From JBBAGE01 sp041655055 (GTDB lineage Bacteria; Pseudomonadota; Alphaproteobacteria; Rhodobacterales; Rhodobacteraceae), in contig JBBAGE010000058.1 in NCBI GenBank assembly GCA_041655055.1, positions 1-13,075 of the forward strand: a DNA stretch of 13,075 bases, given 5' to 3'. The notes under the pieces are model-generated. The model was not told where the DNA came from and searched no databases. It saw only the letters and a program-made list of their open reading frames with translations. Positions within the stretch are counted from its first letter, which is position 1, and the number at the start of each line of letters is the position of its first letter. The translations under genes were made by a program, and so were the position numbers. Below are positions 6,788-12,778 of the stretch, piece after piece.

Positions 6788-7556
6788 TACATCCGCAGTG
6801 CTGGCCTATCGGCATCGCGGCGAAACGGTGGATGAACGGATCACCGCGCTGAATGCGCGCTATCGTCACCATTCCGCCACCTCGGTGCTGGAACGCGCGC
6901 TCGCGGATGAACAGGTGGGCGATATCGCGCTGGTATCGTCCTTTGGGGCGGAATCGGTGGTGTTGCTGCATATGATCTCGGTCATGGCGCGGCACACGCC
7001 GGTGCTGTTTGTCGATACCGAAATGCTGTTTCCCGAAACCATCGCCTATCAAAGCGAATTGATCGAGCGGCTGGATCTGGCCGATGTGCGCCGTATCCGC
7101 CCCGCCCCCGCGCGGCTGGCGGTCGAGGATGGCGATAACCGCCTGCACCAGATCAACCCCGATGCCTGCTGCGATCTGCGCAAGACCGAACCCCTGCAAA
7201 CCGCGCTCGCGCCCTTTCATTCATGGATCACCGGGCGCAAGCGGTTTCAGGGCACCACCCGCAAGACCCTTGAATTCTTTGAAAACGAGGCCGATATCCG
7301 TATCAAGGTCAATCCGCTGGCCTATTGGGCGCCGGGGGATGTGAATGACTATATCATCAACAACCGCCTGCCCCGGCATCCGCTGGTGGCGCGCGGCTAT
7401 CCCTCGATCGGCTGTGCGCCCTGCACCTCGCCGGTGGCGGCGGGCGAAGATCCCCGCGCCGGGCGCTGGCGCGGCAGTGACAAGGAAGAATGCGGGATTC
7501 ACTTCGTCGATGGCAAAGCCGTCCGGGGCCCCCAACCAAAAGGAGACGCTGCATGA
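6777..7556 (+). CDS. cysH: Adenylyl-sulfate (APS) reductase, iron-sulfur type
   Basis: Reduces activated sulfate to sulfite using thioredoxin or glutaredoxin. The protein has 259 residues. The PP-loop-type nucleotide site is SSFGAES at 54-60, followed by DTEMLFPET at 80-88 and TGRKRFQGTTR at 152-162. Cys131-Cys132 and Cys213-x2-Cys216 are the 4Fe-4S ligands found in APS reductases and absent from E. coli-type PAPS reductase. The catalytic Cys239 lies in EECGIHF. The substrate is therefore probably APS, so no APS kinase step is needed. The start at 6777 has AGGAG just upstream and lies inside the end of cysI; the frame is open further up but that is cysI coding sequence. It overlaps the next gene by four bases (ATGA). 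Confidence 0.96.
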   Translation: MPHDTSAVLAYRHRGETVDERITALNARYRHHSATSVLERALADEQVGDIALVSSFGAESVVLLHMISVMARHTPVLFVDTEMLFPETIAYQSELIERLDLADVRRIRPAPARLAVEDGDNRLHQINPDACCDLRKTEPLQTALAPFHSWITGRKRFQGTTRKTLEFFENEADIRIKVNPLAYWAPGDVNDYIINNRLPRHPLVARGYPSIGCAPCTSPVAAGEDPRAGRWRGSDKEECGIHFVDGKAVRGPQPKGDAA

Positions 7557-7960
7557 GCGTGATCGTCACCGATACCGGGTTTGGGCCGGATGATTTCACC
7601 CCCGGCTTTCCCGCCGCATCCGATGTCCATGGCGGCACCGAAATCATCGCGCTTGCGCCCGACACCGATCCGGCGCTGTTGCCCGATATCGCGCGCGCGG
7701 CGCAGGCGATCGTGATCGACTTTCCCGCATTCAACGACGGGCGCGGCTTTACGCTGGCGCGGCTGTTGCGGCAGGCGGGATTTACCGGCAGGCTGCGCGC
7801 GCGCGGCCATGTGATTGCCGATCAATATACGATGGCCCGCCGCGCAGGCTTTGATGAGGTCGAAATTTCCGATGATCTGGCCGCCCGCCAGCCGCAGGCG
7901 CAATGGATGGCGCGCGCGAATTGGCGTGCCCATGACTATCAGTCGCGGCTTCGCGGCTAG
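7553..7960 (+). CDS. DUF934 protein of the sulfur-assimilation operon
   Basis: A 135-residue soluble protein recognised as DUF934 by the motif DFPAFNDGRGFTLARLLR at about 56-73 and the RGHVIADQYTMARRAGFDEVEI segment that follows. Genes of this family almost always sit beside cysH/cysI in proteobacteria. A role in sulfite reduction, possibly as an accessory or oxidoreductase-like factor, has been suggested from context, but I know of no firm function. The start at 7553 shares ATGA with the cysH stop and has AGGAG upstream, so translation is coupled. It ends 66 bases before fpr. The frame is open upstream to 7490, but only as cysH shadow. Confidence 0.92.
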   Translation: MSVIVTDTGFGPDDFTPGFPAASDVHGGTEIIALAPDTDPALLPDIARAAQAIVIDFPAFNDGRGFTLARLLRQAGFTGRLRARGHVIADQYTMARRAGFDEVEISDDLAARQPQAQWMARANWRAHDYQSRLRG

Positions 7961-8026
7961 ACCCGATCGCCAACGCCCCATATATAACATCTGACAGAGG
8001 GGGCCAAAGACCGGCCCGATATCGCC

Positions 8027-8851
8027 ATGAATGAGCAAACACCCGTGACCGAAATTGCCGCCGTAACCCGTGCCGTGCCGACCAAACCCGATACCCAGAT
8101 CGTGACTTCCGTGCAGCACTGGACGGATCGGCTGTTTTCATTCCGGGTCACGCGCCCGGCCAGCTTGCGGTTTCGGTCCGGCGAATTCGTCATGATCGGC
8201 CTGACGGGCGAAAACGGCAAACCGCTGCTGCGCGCCTATTCCATCGCTTCGCCGTCATGGGATGAGGAATTGGAATTTTATTCGATCAAGGTCGCCGATG
8301 GCCCGCTGACATCGAAATTACAACATATCCAGCCCGGTGATGAAATCATCTTGCGCCCCAAGCCTGTGGGCACGCTGGTGCTTGATGCGCTGTTGCCGGG
8401 CAAGCGGCTGTGGTTCTTTGCCACCGGCACTGGGATTGCGCCCTTTGCGTCGCTGATGCGCGATCCTGAAACCTATGAACGCTATGACGAAGTGATCATG
8501 ATGCATACCTGCCGCGACGCGGCGGAACTTGAATATGGCCGCCAACTGGTCGCGTCACTGGAAGAAGATCCGCTGATCGGCGAAATGGTCGCGGGCCGGT
8601 TGCGCTATTACCCGACGACCACCCGCGAAACCGCCCCCGCCATGGGCCGGATCACAGATAATCTGCGTTCGGGCAAAGTGTTTGCCGATCTGGGCATCCC
8701 GCCGATAGACGCTGCCACCGATCGCGGCATGGTTTGCGGATCGCTGAACTTCAACCTGGATATCAAAGAGGTTCTGGAAGGATTCGGCCTGCGCGAAGGC
8801 GCGAATTCCGATCCGGCGGAATATGTGGTTGAAAAGGCCTTCGTCGGCTAA
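8027..8851 (+). CDS. fpr: Ferredoxin/flavodoxin-NADP+ reductase
   Basis: An FAD enzyme exchanging electrons between NADPH and ferredoxin or flavodoxin. The 274-residue protein has a short N-terminal tail, then an FAD-binding barrel (RSGEFVMIGL; RAYSIAS at about 73-79, the flavin motif; FYSIKVADGPLTS). The NADP domain follows (ATGTGIAPFASLMRDPE; MVCGSLNFN). It ends YVVEKAFVG, like Rhodobacter-type Fpr proteins, consistent with the bacterial subclass I. The annotated ATG at 8027 has no strong Shine-Dalgarno; a purine run at 7995-8002 is 24 bases or more away, so initiation may be weak. The gap after DUF934 holds an AT-rich TATATAAC but no clear -35. Same-strand placement behind cysI suggests it supplies reduced ferredoxin to sulfite reductase, as inference; in Rhodobacter, Fpr is also linked to oxidative-stress defence. 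A strong terminator follows. Confidence 0.95.
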   Translation: MNEQTPVTEIAAVTRAVPTKPDTQIVTSVQHWTDRLFSFRVTRPASLRFRSGEFVMIGLTGENGKPLLRAYSIASPSWDEELEFYSIKVADGPLTSKLQHIQPGDEIILRPKPVGTLVLDALLPGKRLWFFATGTGIAPFASLMRDPETYERYDEVIMMHTCRDAAELEYGRQLVASLEEDPLIGEMVAGRLRYYPTTTRETAPAMGRITDNLRSGKVFADLGIPPIDAATDRGMVCGSLNFNLDIKEVLEGFGLREGANSDPAEYVVEKAFVG

Positions 8852-8869
8852 CCCATAGACCTGCCATTG

Positions 8870-8908
8870 AAAAACGCCGCGCGGTTCCCCCGCGCGGCGC
8901 ATTTTTTT
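8870..8908. terminator. Bidirectional terminator between fpr and the acidic membrane protein
   Basis: Perfect 10-bp GC stem CGCCGCGCGG (8875-8884) and CCGCGCGGCG (8890-8899) around TTCCC, followed by C and seven T on the plus strand. The preceding A-run (8870-8874) gives five T on the minus strand. It lies between convergent stop codons at 8851 and 8911, so it serves both genes. Confidence 0.95.
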
Positions 8909-8910
8909 GA

Positions 8911-9426
8911 TTACAGACCCAGCAGCGCGCGAACCTGTTCCAGCACCGGCTCAAGCAGCGCGGGGCTGTCTTGCGTGCGCTCAAGTGCTGCGATCAGCGA
9001 TGCTTTTTCTTCTTCGCTGACGGGGGCCGCTTCGATCATCGCCCGGACCCGTTCGAAATCAAAACCATCCGTGGTCAGAACTTCGTCGGTGGTGGTCACT
9101 TCTTCGGGGCCAGAGGTCGTATCCTCGGCCAGATCATCGTCACCATCGACCACGGCGGCATCGGGTTCGGCGGCGGCGTCCGCTTCGGGGGCAACTGCCT
9201 CGGGTGCCGCATCAGCTTCGGGGGCCACGGCCTCTTCGGGGGCGGCGGCATCTGCGGGGCCGGGCTCTTCGGGCTCGGGGGTAATGGGATCTGGTTCGGC
9301 AACGGGTGCCTCAACCGGGGCAGGCGCAGGCGCGACGACAACATCGTCCTCGGCCGCGAAGTAGAGAAAATAGACCCCGATTGCGACGACAATAACCGCC
9401 AGTGCTATAATCCAGGTTCTGTTCAT
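8911..9426 (-). CDS. Single-pass membrane protein with acidic Ala/Pro/Glu-rich domain, function unknown
   Basis: A 171-residue protein. It begins with MNRT and a hydrophobic helix (about residues 5-24) lacking a clear signal-peptidase site, so it is probably an N-terminal anchor. Residues ~26-100 are low-complexity, rich in A, P, E and D, with an eleven-step repeat of EAVAPEADAA at 65-74 and 76-85. Residues ~120-171 look like a compact helical C-terminal domain (FDFERVRAMIEAAPVSEEEKASLIAALER...LLEPVLEQVRALLGL). With one Arg before the helix, the acidic part may face the periplasm; this is inference. The start at 9426 has GAGGA seven bases upstream. It is divergent from infC and convergent with fpr. 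I do not recognise a named family. Proline/acid-rich spacers like this often bridge the periplasm or present a distal domain. Confidence 0.8.
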   Translation of the reverse strand: MNRTWIIALAVIVVAIGVYFLYFAAEDDVVVAPAPAPVEAPVAEPDPITPEPEEPGPADAAAPEEAVAPEADAAPEAVAPEADAAAEPDAAVVDGDDDLAEDTTSGPEEVTTTDEVLTTDGFDFERVRAMIEAAPVSEEEKASLIAALERTQDSPALLEPVLEQVRALLGL

Positions 9427-9540
9427 TTTTATGTCCTCGTCTGTCAGGCAAATCATTTCGCCTATTTTGCCGCTATGGCATGCGACTTTACGGAAGGGAA
9501 GCATCAGTGCGCGCGAGTGTAACATCCGCGCGGGCTTGCG

Positions 9541-9569
9541 CCAACTATCGCGCATAAGGACCAACTATC
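9541..9569. repeat. Two 9-bp direct repeats upstream of the infC promoter
   Basis: CCAACTATC occurs at 9541-9549 and 9561-9569, exactly 20 bp apart (about two helical turns), ending three bases before the candidate -35 box. The second copy also forms a dyad, CCAAC-TATCT-GGTTG (9561-9575). The spacing suits two protein sites on one DNA face. Confidence 0.45.
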
Positions 9570-9572
9570 TGG

Positions 9573-9601
9573 TTGAAAATCTGCCGTTCTGGCCGTATTT
9601 T
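9573..9601 (+). promoter_or_regulatory. Candidate sigma-70 promoter of infC
   Basis: -35 TTGAAA (9573-9578), a 17-base spacer, and -10 TATTTT (9596-9601). This is the best promoter-like match in the infC upstream region and predicts a leader of roughly 30 bases before the start codon at 9641. Confidence 0.55.
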
Positions 9602-9625
9602 CAGGCCTCAGACTTGTGAAACAAT

Positions 9626-9632
9626 GGAAGGA
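9626..9632 (+). promoter_or_regulatory. Ribosome-binding site that points to the ATA start of infC
   Basis: GGAAGGA ends eight bases before the ATA at 9641 and 38 bases before the first conventional in-frame start (GTG at 9671), which has no Shine-Dalgarno of its own. An in-frame TGA at 9617-9619 excludes a more distant start. Confidence 0.75.
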
Positions 9633-9640
9633 TCATCACC

Positions 9641-10186
9641 ATAGCCCGCAGACCCCATAACGCCCCGCCGGTGCGTGAGACAGGCCCCCGCGTCAATGAT
9701 CGCATTCGTGGCCCCGAAATCCGGCTTATCGGCGCCGAAGGTGAAAATCTGGGGGTTGTCACCCCCGAGCGCGCGATGGTGCTGGCATCCGAAGCCGGCC
9801 TCGATCTGGTCGAGATTTCGCCCAATGCCGAACCCCCGGTCTGCAAGATCATGGATTTCGGCAAATTCAAATTCGAACAGCAAAAGCGCGAATCCGAAGC
9901 CCGCAAAAAGCAAAAAGTCATCGACGTGAAAGAGGTCAAATTCCGGCCCAACACCGACAAGCATGACTATGATGTGAAAATGCGCAGCGTGATGCGGTTT
10001 CTGGACGATGGCGACAAGGTCAAGGTCACCTTGCGGTTTCGCGGTCGTGAAATGGCCCACCTTGAACTTGGCCGCAAATTGCTGGAACGCATTTCCGACG
10101 ACACCAAGGAACATGGCAAAGCCGAAAGCATTCCCAAGCTCGAAGGCCGCCAGATGGTGATGATGATCAACCCGATCACGAAATAA
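9641..10186 (+). CDS. infC: Translation initiation factor IF-3, apparent ATA start codon
   Basis: IF3 binds the 30S subunit, blocks premature 50S joining and proofreads the start codon and initiator tRNA. From the ATA the protein is 181 residues, a normal IF3 length. It begins (M)ARRPHNAPPVRETGPRVNDRIRGPEIRLIG, then the N-domain. The signature KIMDFGKFKFEQQK lies at about 69-82, followed by the basic linker (KRESEARKKQK) and the C-domain ending MVMMINPITK. The frame has no ATG, GTG or TTG between the TGA at 9617 and the GTG at 9671. Starting at that GTG would drop ten residues that I recall being conserved in alphaproteobacterial IF3 and would leave it without a ribosome-binding site. E. coli infC also uses a rare start (AUU) for autoregulation. 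A strong terminator follows; rpmI and rplT are not next to it. Confidence 0.95.
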   Translation: MARRPHNAPPVRETGPRVNDRIRGPEIRLIGAEGENLGVVTPERAMVLASEAGLDLVEISPNAEPPVCKIMDFGKFKFEQQKRESEARKKQKVIDVKEVKFRPNTDKHDYDVKMRSVMRFLDDGDKVKVTLRFRGREMAHLELGRKLLERISDDTKEHGKAESIPKLEGRQMVMMINPITK

Positions 10187-10208
10187 TCGCACCCCGACTG
10201 GAATTTCG

Positions 10209-10238
10209 CCCCGCATGGCTTGGCTATGCGGGGTTTTT
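10209..10238 (+). terminator. Rho-independent terminator of infC
   Basis: CCCCGCAT (10209-10216) and ATGCGGGG (10226-10233) form a perfect 8-bp stem with a nine-base loop, followed by five T. It starts 22 bases after the infC stop codon and separates infC from the SulP gene. Confidence 0.93.
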
Positions 10239-10265
10239 CATGCTCGTAAATCTGGCGTGCGGGGT

Positions 10266-10288
10266 ATATGGGTGGGCTACACCCATAT
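10266..10288 (+). promoter_or_regulatory. 9-bp perfect inverted repeat enclosing the SulP gene start
   Basis: ATATGGGTG (10266-10274) and CACCCATAT (10280-10288) flank the loop GGCTA. The right arm includes the first two bases of the ATG at 10287, and the left arm and loop contain the only purine-rich ribosome-binding candidate. In RNA this hairpin would hide the start; in DNA it could be an operator. Confidence 0.6.
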
Positions 10289-11564
10289 GACCGAGTCTGC
10301 GATGCGTCCGAAACTGCTTACGACGTTGCGCGCCTATACGCGGGCGCAATTTCTTGCCGATCTGATGGCCGGGATCACGGTGGCCATGGTGGCGCTGCCG
10401 CTCAGCCTTGCGATTGCGATCGCATCGGGGGCGCCGCCTGCAACCGGTTTGGTCACAGCCATTGTGGCGGGGATGCTGATTTCGGCGTTTGGCGGCAGCC
10501 GGGTGCAGATCGGCGGCCCGACCGGTGCCTTTATCGTGGTGGTCTACGGTGTGATCGCGCGCCACGGCTATGACGGGCTGGTGCTGGCCACGTTGATGGC
10601 GGGCGTGCTTTTGGTGATCGCGGGGCTTTTGCGGGTGGGCTATCTGATCCGCTATGTGCCCGAGGCGGTGATCAACGGCTTTACCATCGGCATTGCCATC
10701 GTGATTGCCACCAGCCAGATTTCGGATCTTTTGGGGCTGCAGGTCACGGATGTGCCGGCGGCATTTCTTGAAAAACTGCCCGTGCTCTGGCAGGCACGCG
10801 ATACGCTGAACGCAGCGGCACTTGTGGTGGGGGTGACCACCATGGGGCTGATCGTGGCGTTCCGGCGCGCGGCGCCGCAACTGCCGGGGCTGATCGTGGC
10901 CGTGGCGATCACATCGGCGGTTGTGGTGCTGGCCAGCCTGCCGGTGGATACGATCACGTCGCGTTTTGGCGCCCTGCCCGACCGGTTGCCCCTGCCGGCG
11001 CCGCCCGACATCAGCCTGTCGCGGCTGGTAGCACTGCTGCCATCGGCGCTGATCATCGCATTTCTGGCGGGGATCGAATCACTATTGTCGGCCATGGTGG
11101 CCGACCGGATGATCGGCGGCAACACCCGCCCCAATGCCGAGGTGCTGGCCCAGGGCTATGCCAATATCGGATCGGCGCTTTTTGGCGGACTTCCCGCCAC
11201 GGGGGCAATTGCCCGCACCGCCACCAATGTGCGCGCTGGCGGTAAGACACCGGTGGCGGGCATCGTCCATGCGCTGACCATTCTGGCGATCATGATGCTG
11301 GCCGCGCCGCTTGCGGGCAATATGGCCATGCCCGCGCTTGCGGCACTGCTGATACTGACGGCGTGGAATATGGCCGAGCCGCAGAAATGGCGCAGCTATC
11401 TGGCGGGGCGGCGGTCCGATCTGGTGCTGTTGCTGTTGACCATGACGCTGACGGTGCTGACCGATCTGGCGCTGGCAATTGGTGTGGGTGTGGCGCTTGG
11501 GCTGGCGCTGCGGCTGATGCGCCGCGACGTGCCGCCCGAAAAATGGGATCCGCGCGAACGTTAG
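10287..11564 (+). CDS. SulP (SLC26-type) anion transporter without STAS domain
   Basis: An inner-membrane anion carrier or symporter; members move sulfate, bicarbonate or other anions. The protein has 425 residues with about ten or more hydrophobic segments. SulP features are the N-terminal FLADLMAGITVAMVALPLSLAIAIASG (about 19-45), QIGGPTGAFIVVVYGVI (about 73-89), YVPEAVINGFTIGIAI, and FLAGIESLLSAMVADRM followed by NAEVLAQGYANIGSALFGGLPATGAIARTATN. It stops about a dozen residues after the last membrane helix (RRDVPPEKWDPRER), so the C-terminal STAS regulatory domain of typical 500-570-residue SulP proteins is missing. No frameshift or downstream STAS fragment is visible, so this looks like a natural short form. 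The ATG at 10287 is in a hairpin; ATG 10302 or GTG 10272 are alternatives. The substrate is unknown; sulfate uptake would fit the nearby cys operon, but proximity is weak evidence. Confidence 0.92.
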   Translation: MTESAMRPKLLTTLRAYTRAQFLADLMAGITVAMVALPLSLAIAIASGAPPATGLVTAIVAGMLISAFGGSRVQIGGPTGAFIVVVYGVIARHGYDGLVLATLMAGVLLVIAGLLRVGYLIRYVPEAVINGFTIGIAIVIATSQISDLLGLQVTDVPAAFLEKLPVLWQARDTLNAAALVVGVTTMGLIVAFRRAAPQLPGLIVAVAITSAVVVLASLPVDTITSRFGALPDRLPLPAPPDISLSRLVALLPSALIIAFLAGIESLLSAMVADRMIGGNTRPNAEVLAQGYANIGSALFGGLPATGAIARTATNVRAGGKTPVAGIVHALTILAIMMLAAPLAGNMAMPALAALLILTAWNMAEPQKWRSYLAGRRSDLVLLLLTMTLTVLTDLALAIGVGVALGLALRLMRRDVPPEKWDPRER

Positions 11565-11974
11565 CCCCGGAACCAGAGCGCGCGTTCCGCCACTTCGACC
11601 GAATTGCCAGCGGGATCGCGGATATAGACCGAATGCGCGCCGCTTTCGTCCCAGATGTGATAATGTTCGACCGCGATGCCATGGGCGATGAAATGATCGC
11701 GCCATCGGGCAACTTCATCGGCATTCGCGGCGGTAAAACAAAAATGCCCGGCCCCGCTGGCGCCATGGCGCGGGATCGGGTTCTTGGGGTTTTCAGCGGC
11801 GGATTCATCGGGGTCAAAGATCAAAAGCATGCTTTGACCACTGCGCATGAATACGAATTTACCTTCGAGCCTGACGACGGTTTCAAGCCCGAAAATATCG
11901 CGGTAGAACGCCTCGGCAGCGATAAGATCCTTGGCATAGATCGCGGTTTCAATGATCCCCTGATCCGCCTTCAT
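11561..11974 (-). CDS. VOC/glyoxalase-fold protein
   Basis: A 137-residue protein of the vicinal-oxygen-chelate superfamily, which includes glyoxalase I, extradiol dioxygenases and bleomycin/fosfomycin resistance proteins. It shows two beta-alpha-beta-beta-beta modules: ETAIYAKDLIAAEAFYRDIFGL at the start, and GAGHFCFTAANADEVARWRDHFIAHGI in the second half. The end reads SVYIRDPAGNSVEVAER. Probable metal ligands are Glu9, His77 and Glu127; the first position is Glu rather than the commoner His. The substrate is unknown. Its ATG shares ATGA with the stop of the upstream CoxM-like gene, so it is translationally coupled to the hydroxylase operon and may act on the same pathway. Its stop codon overlaps that of the convergent SulP gene. 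Confidence 0.9.
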   Translation of the reverse strand: MKADQGIIETAIYAKDLIAAEAFYRDIFGLETVVRLEGKFVFMRSGQSMLLIFDPDESAAENPKNPIPRHGASGAGHFCFTAANADEVARWRDHFIAHGIAVEHYHIWDESGAHSVYIRDPAGNSVEVAERALWFRG

Positions 11975-12756
11975 GCCGCCGCCGTCACCGCCCGGGCCGT
12001 CAGCACACCTGCCAAATGCGCGCGGTATTCGGCGCTGCCGTGCATATCGTCGATCATGCCATCAGCCTTCATCTGCAAGCCCGACAGCGCGGTGGCACTG
12101 AAATCGCGGGTCAGGGCCTCTTCGGCCTCGGACCAGCGGAATACGCCCTCGTTCGAGGCACCGGTAACCGCCACCCGCACCCCGTCGCCATGGCGCGCGA
12201 CGAACACCCCCACCAGCGCAAAGCGCGATGCGGGCTGTTCAAACTTGATGTAATGCGCGGCCTGCGGAATGCGAAAGCGCAGTTCGGTGACCAGTTCGCC
12301 TTCGTCGAGCGCGGTGGTGAACATCCCCTGAAAGTAATCGCCCGCCGCAATTTCGCGCCGATCCGTGACGATCACCGCATCCGATGCCAGCACCGCCGCC
12401 GGATAACAGGCCGATGGATCGTTATTGGCCAGCGATCCGCCGATCGTGCCGCGATTGCGCACCGCCGGATCGCCGATATTGCCCGCAAGCGCGGCCAGTG
12501 CTGGATAGGCCGTGGCCTCGCGCGCGATCTGCGCATGGGTGCTGCCGCCGCCGATGATCAGCATGCCGTCGCTGGTGCGCACCCCTTTCAATTCGGGAAT
12601 GGCCGACAGCGCAATCAGACGCCCCGGCATGGCAAGGCGCGCTTTCAGCGTCGGGATCAATGTCTGCCCGCCGGCCAATGCCTGCGCATCGCCTTCGCCC
12701 AGCGCCGCGATCGCATCCGCAAGCCGTGTGGGCCGTTCGAGTTCGAATTCATACAT
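11971..12756 (-). CDS. CoxM-like FAD-binding subunit of a molybdenum hydroxylase
   Basis: A 261-residue FAD subunit of the xanthine dehydrogenase/CO dehydrogenase family; it passes electrons from the 2Fe-2S subunit to the external acceptor. FAD-binding motifs are AGGQTLIP at 28-35 and TIGGSLANNDPS at 104-115. The C-terminal CO_deh_flav_C domain covers about 160-255 (VFVARHGDGVRVAVTGAS...). The second motif has ANNDP where many members have AHADP. The start at 12756 has GAGGAA eight bases upstream and lies 22 bases after the CoxS-like stop. The gene is followed directly by the VOC gene rather than by a large (molybdopterin) subunit. Whether the complex oxidises CO, an aldehyde or a heterocycle cannot be decided here, because the diagnostic active-site loop is in the large subunit. 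Confidence 0.94.
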   Translation of the reverse strand: MYEFELERPTRLADAIAALGEGDAQALAGGQTLIPTLKARLAMPGRLIALSAIPELKGVRTSDGMLIIGGGSTHAQIAREATAYPALAALAGNIGDPAVRNRGTIGGSLANNDPSACYPAAVLASDAVIVTDRREIAAGDYFQGMFTTALDEGELVTELRFRIPQAAHYIKFEQPASRFALVGVFVARHGDGVRVAVTGASNEGVFRWSEAEEALTRDFSATALSGLQMKADGMIDDMHGSAEYRAHLAGVLTARAVTAAA

Positions 12757-12778
12757 GGGATCTGTTCCTCGGGCTGGG

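Noticed and set aside
7961..8026. Separate promoter for fpr around the TATATAAC at 7981-7988
   Set aside because: No -35 box at a suitable distance; AT-rich sequence alone is not enough, though it cannot be excluded.
8867..9364. Ser/Ala/Gly-rich open frame antisense to the acidic membrane protein
   Set aside because: Low-complexity complement of the A/P/E-rich linker; it begins across the bidirectional terminator.
10215..10286. N-terminal extension of the SulP protein from the ATG at 10215
   Set aside because: That ATG is inside the infC terminator stem and the added 24 residues have no SulP character.
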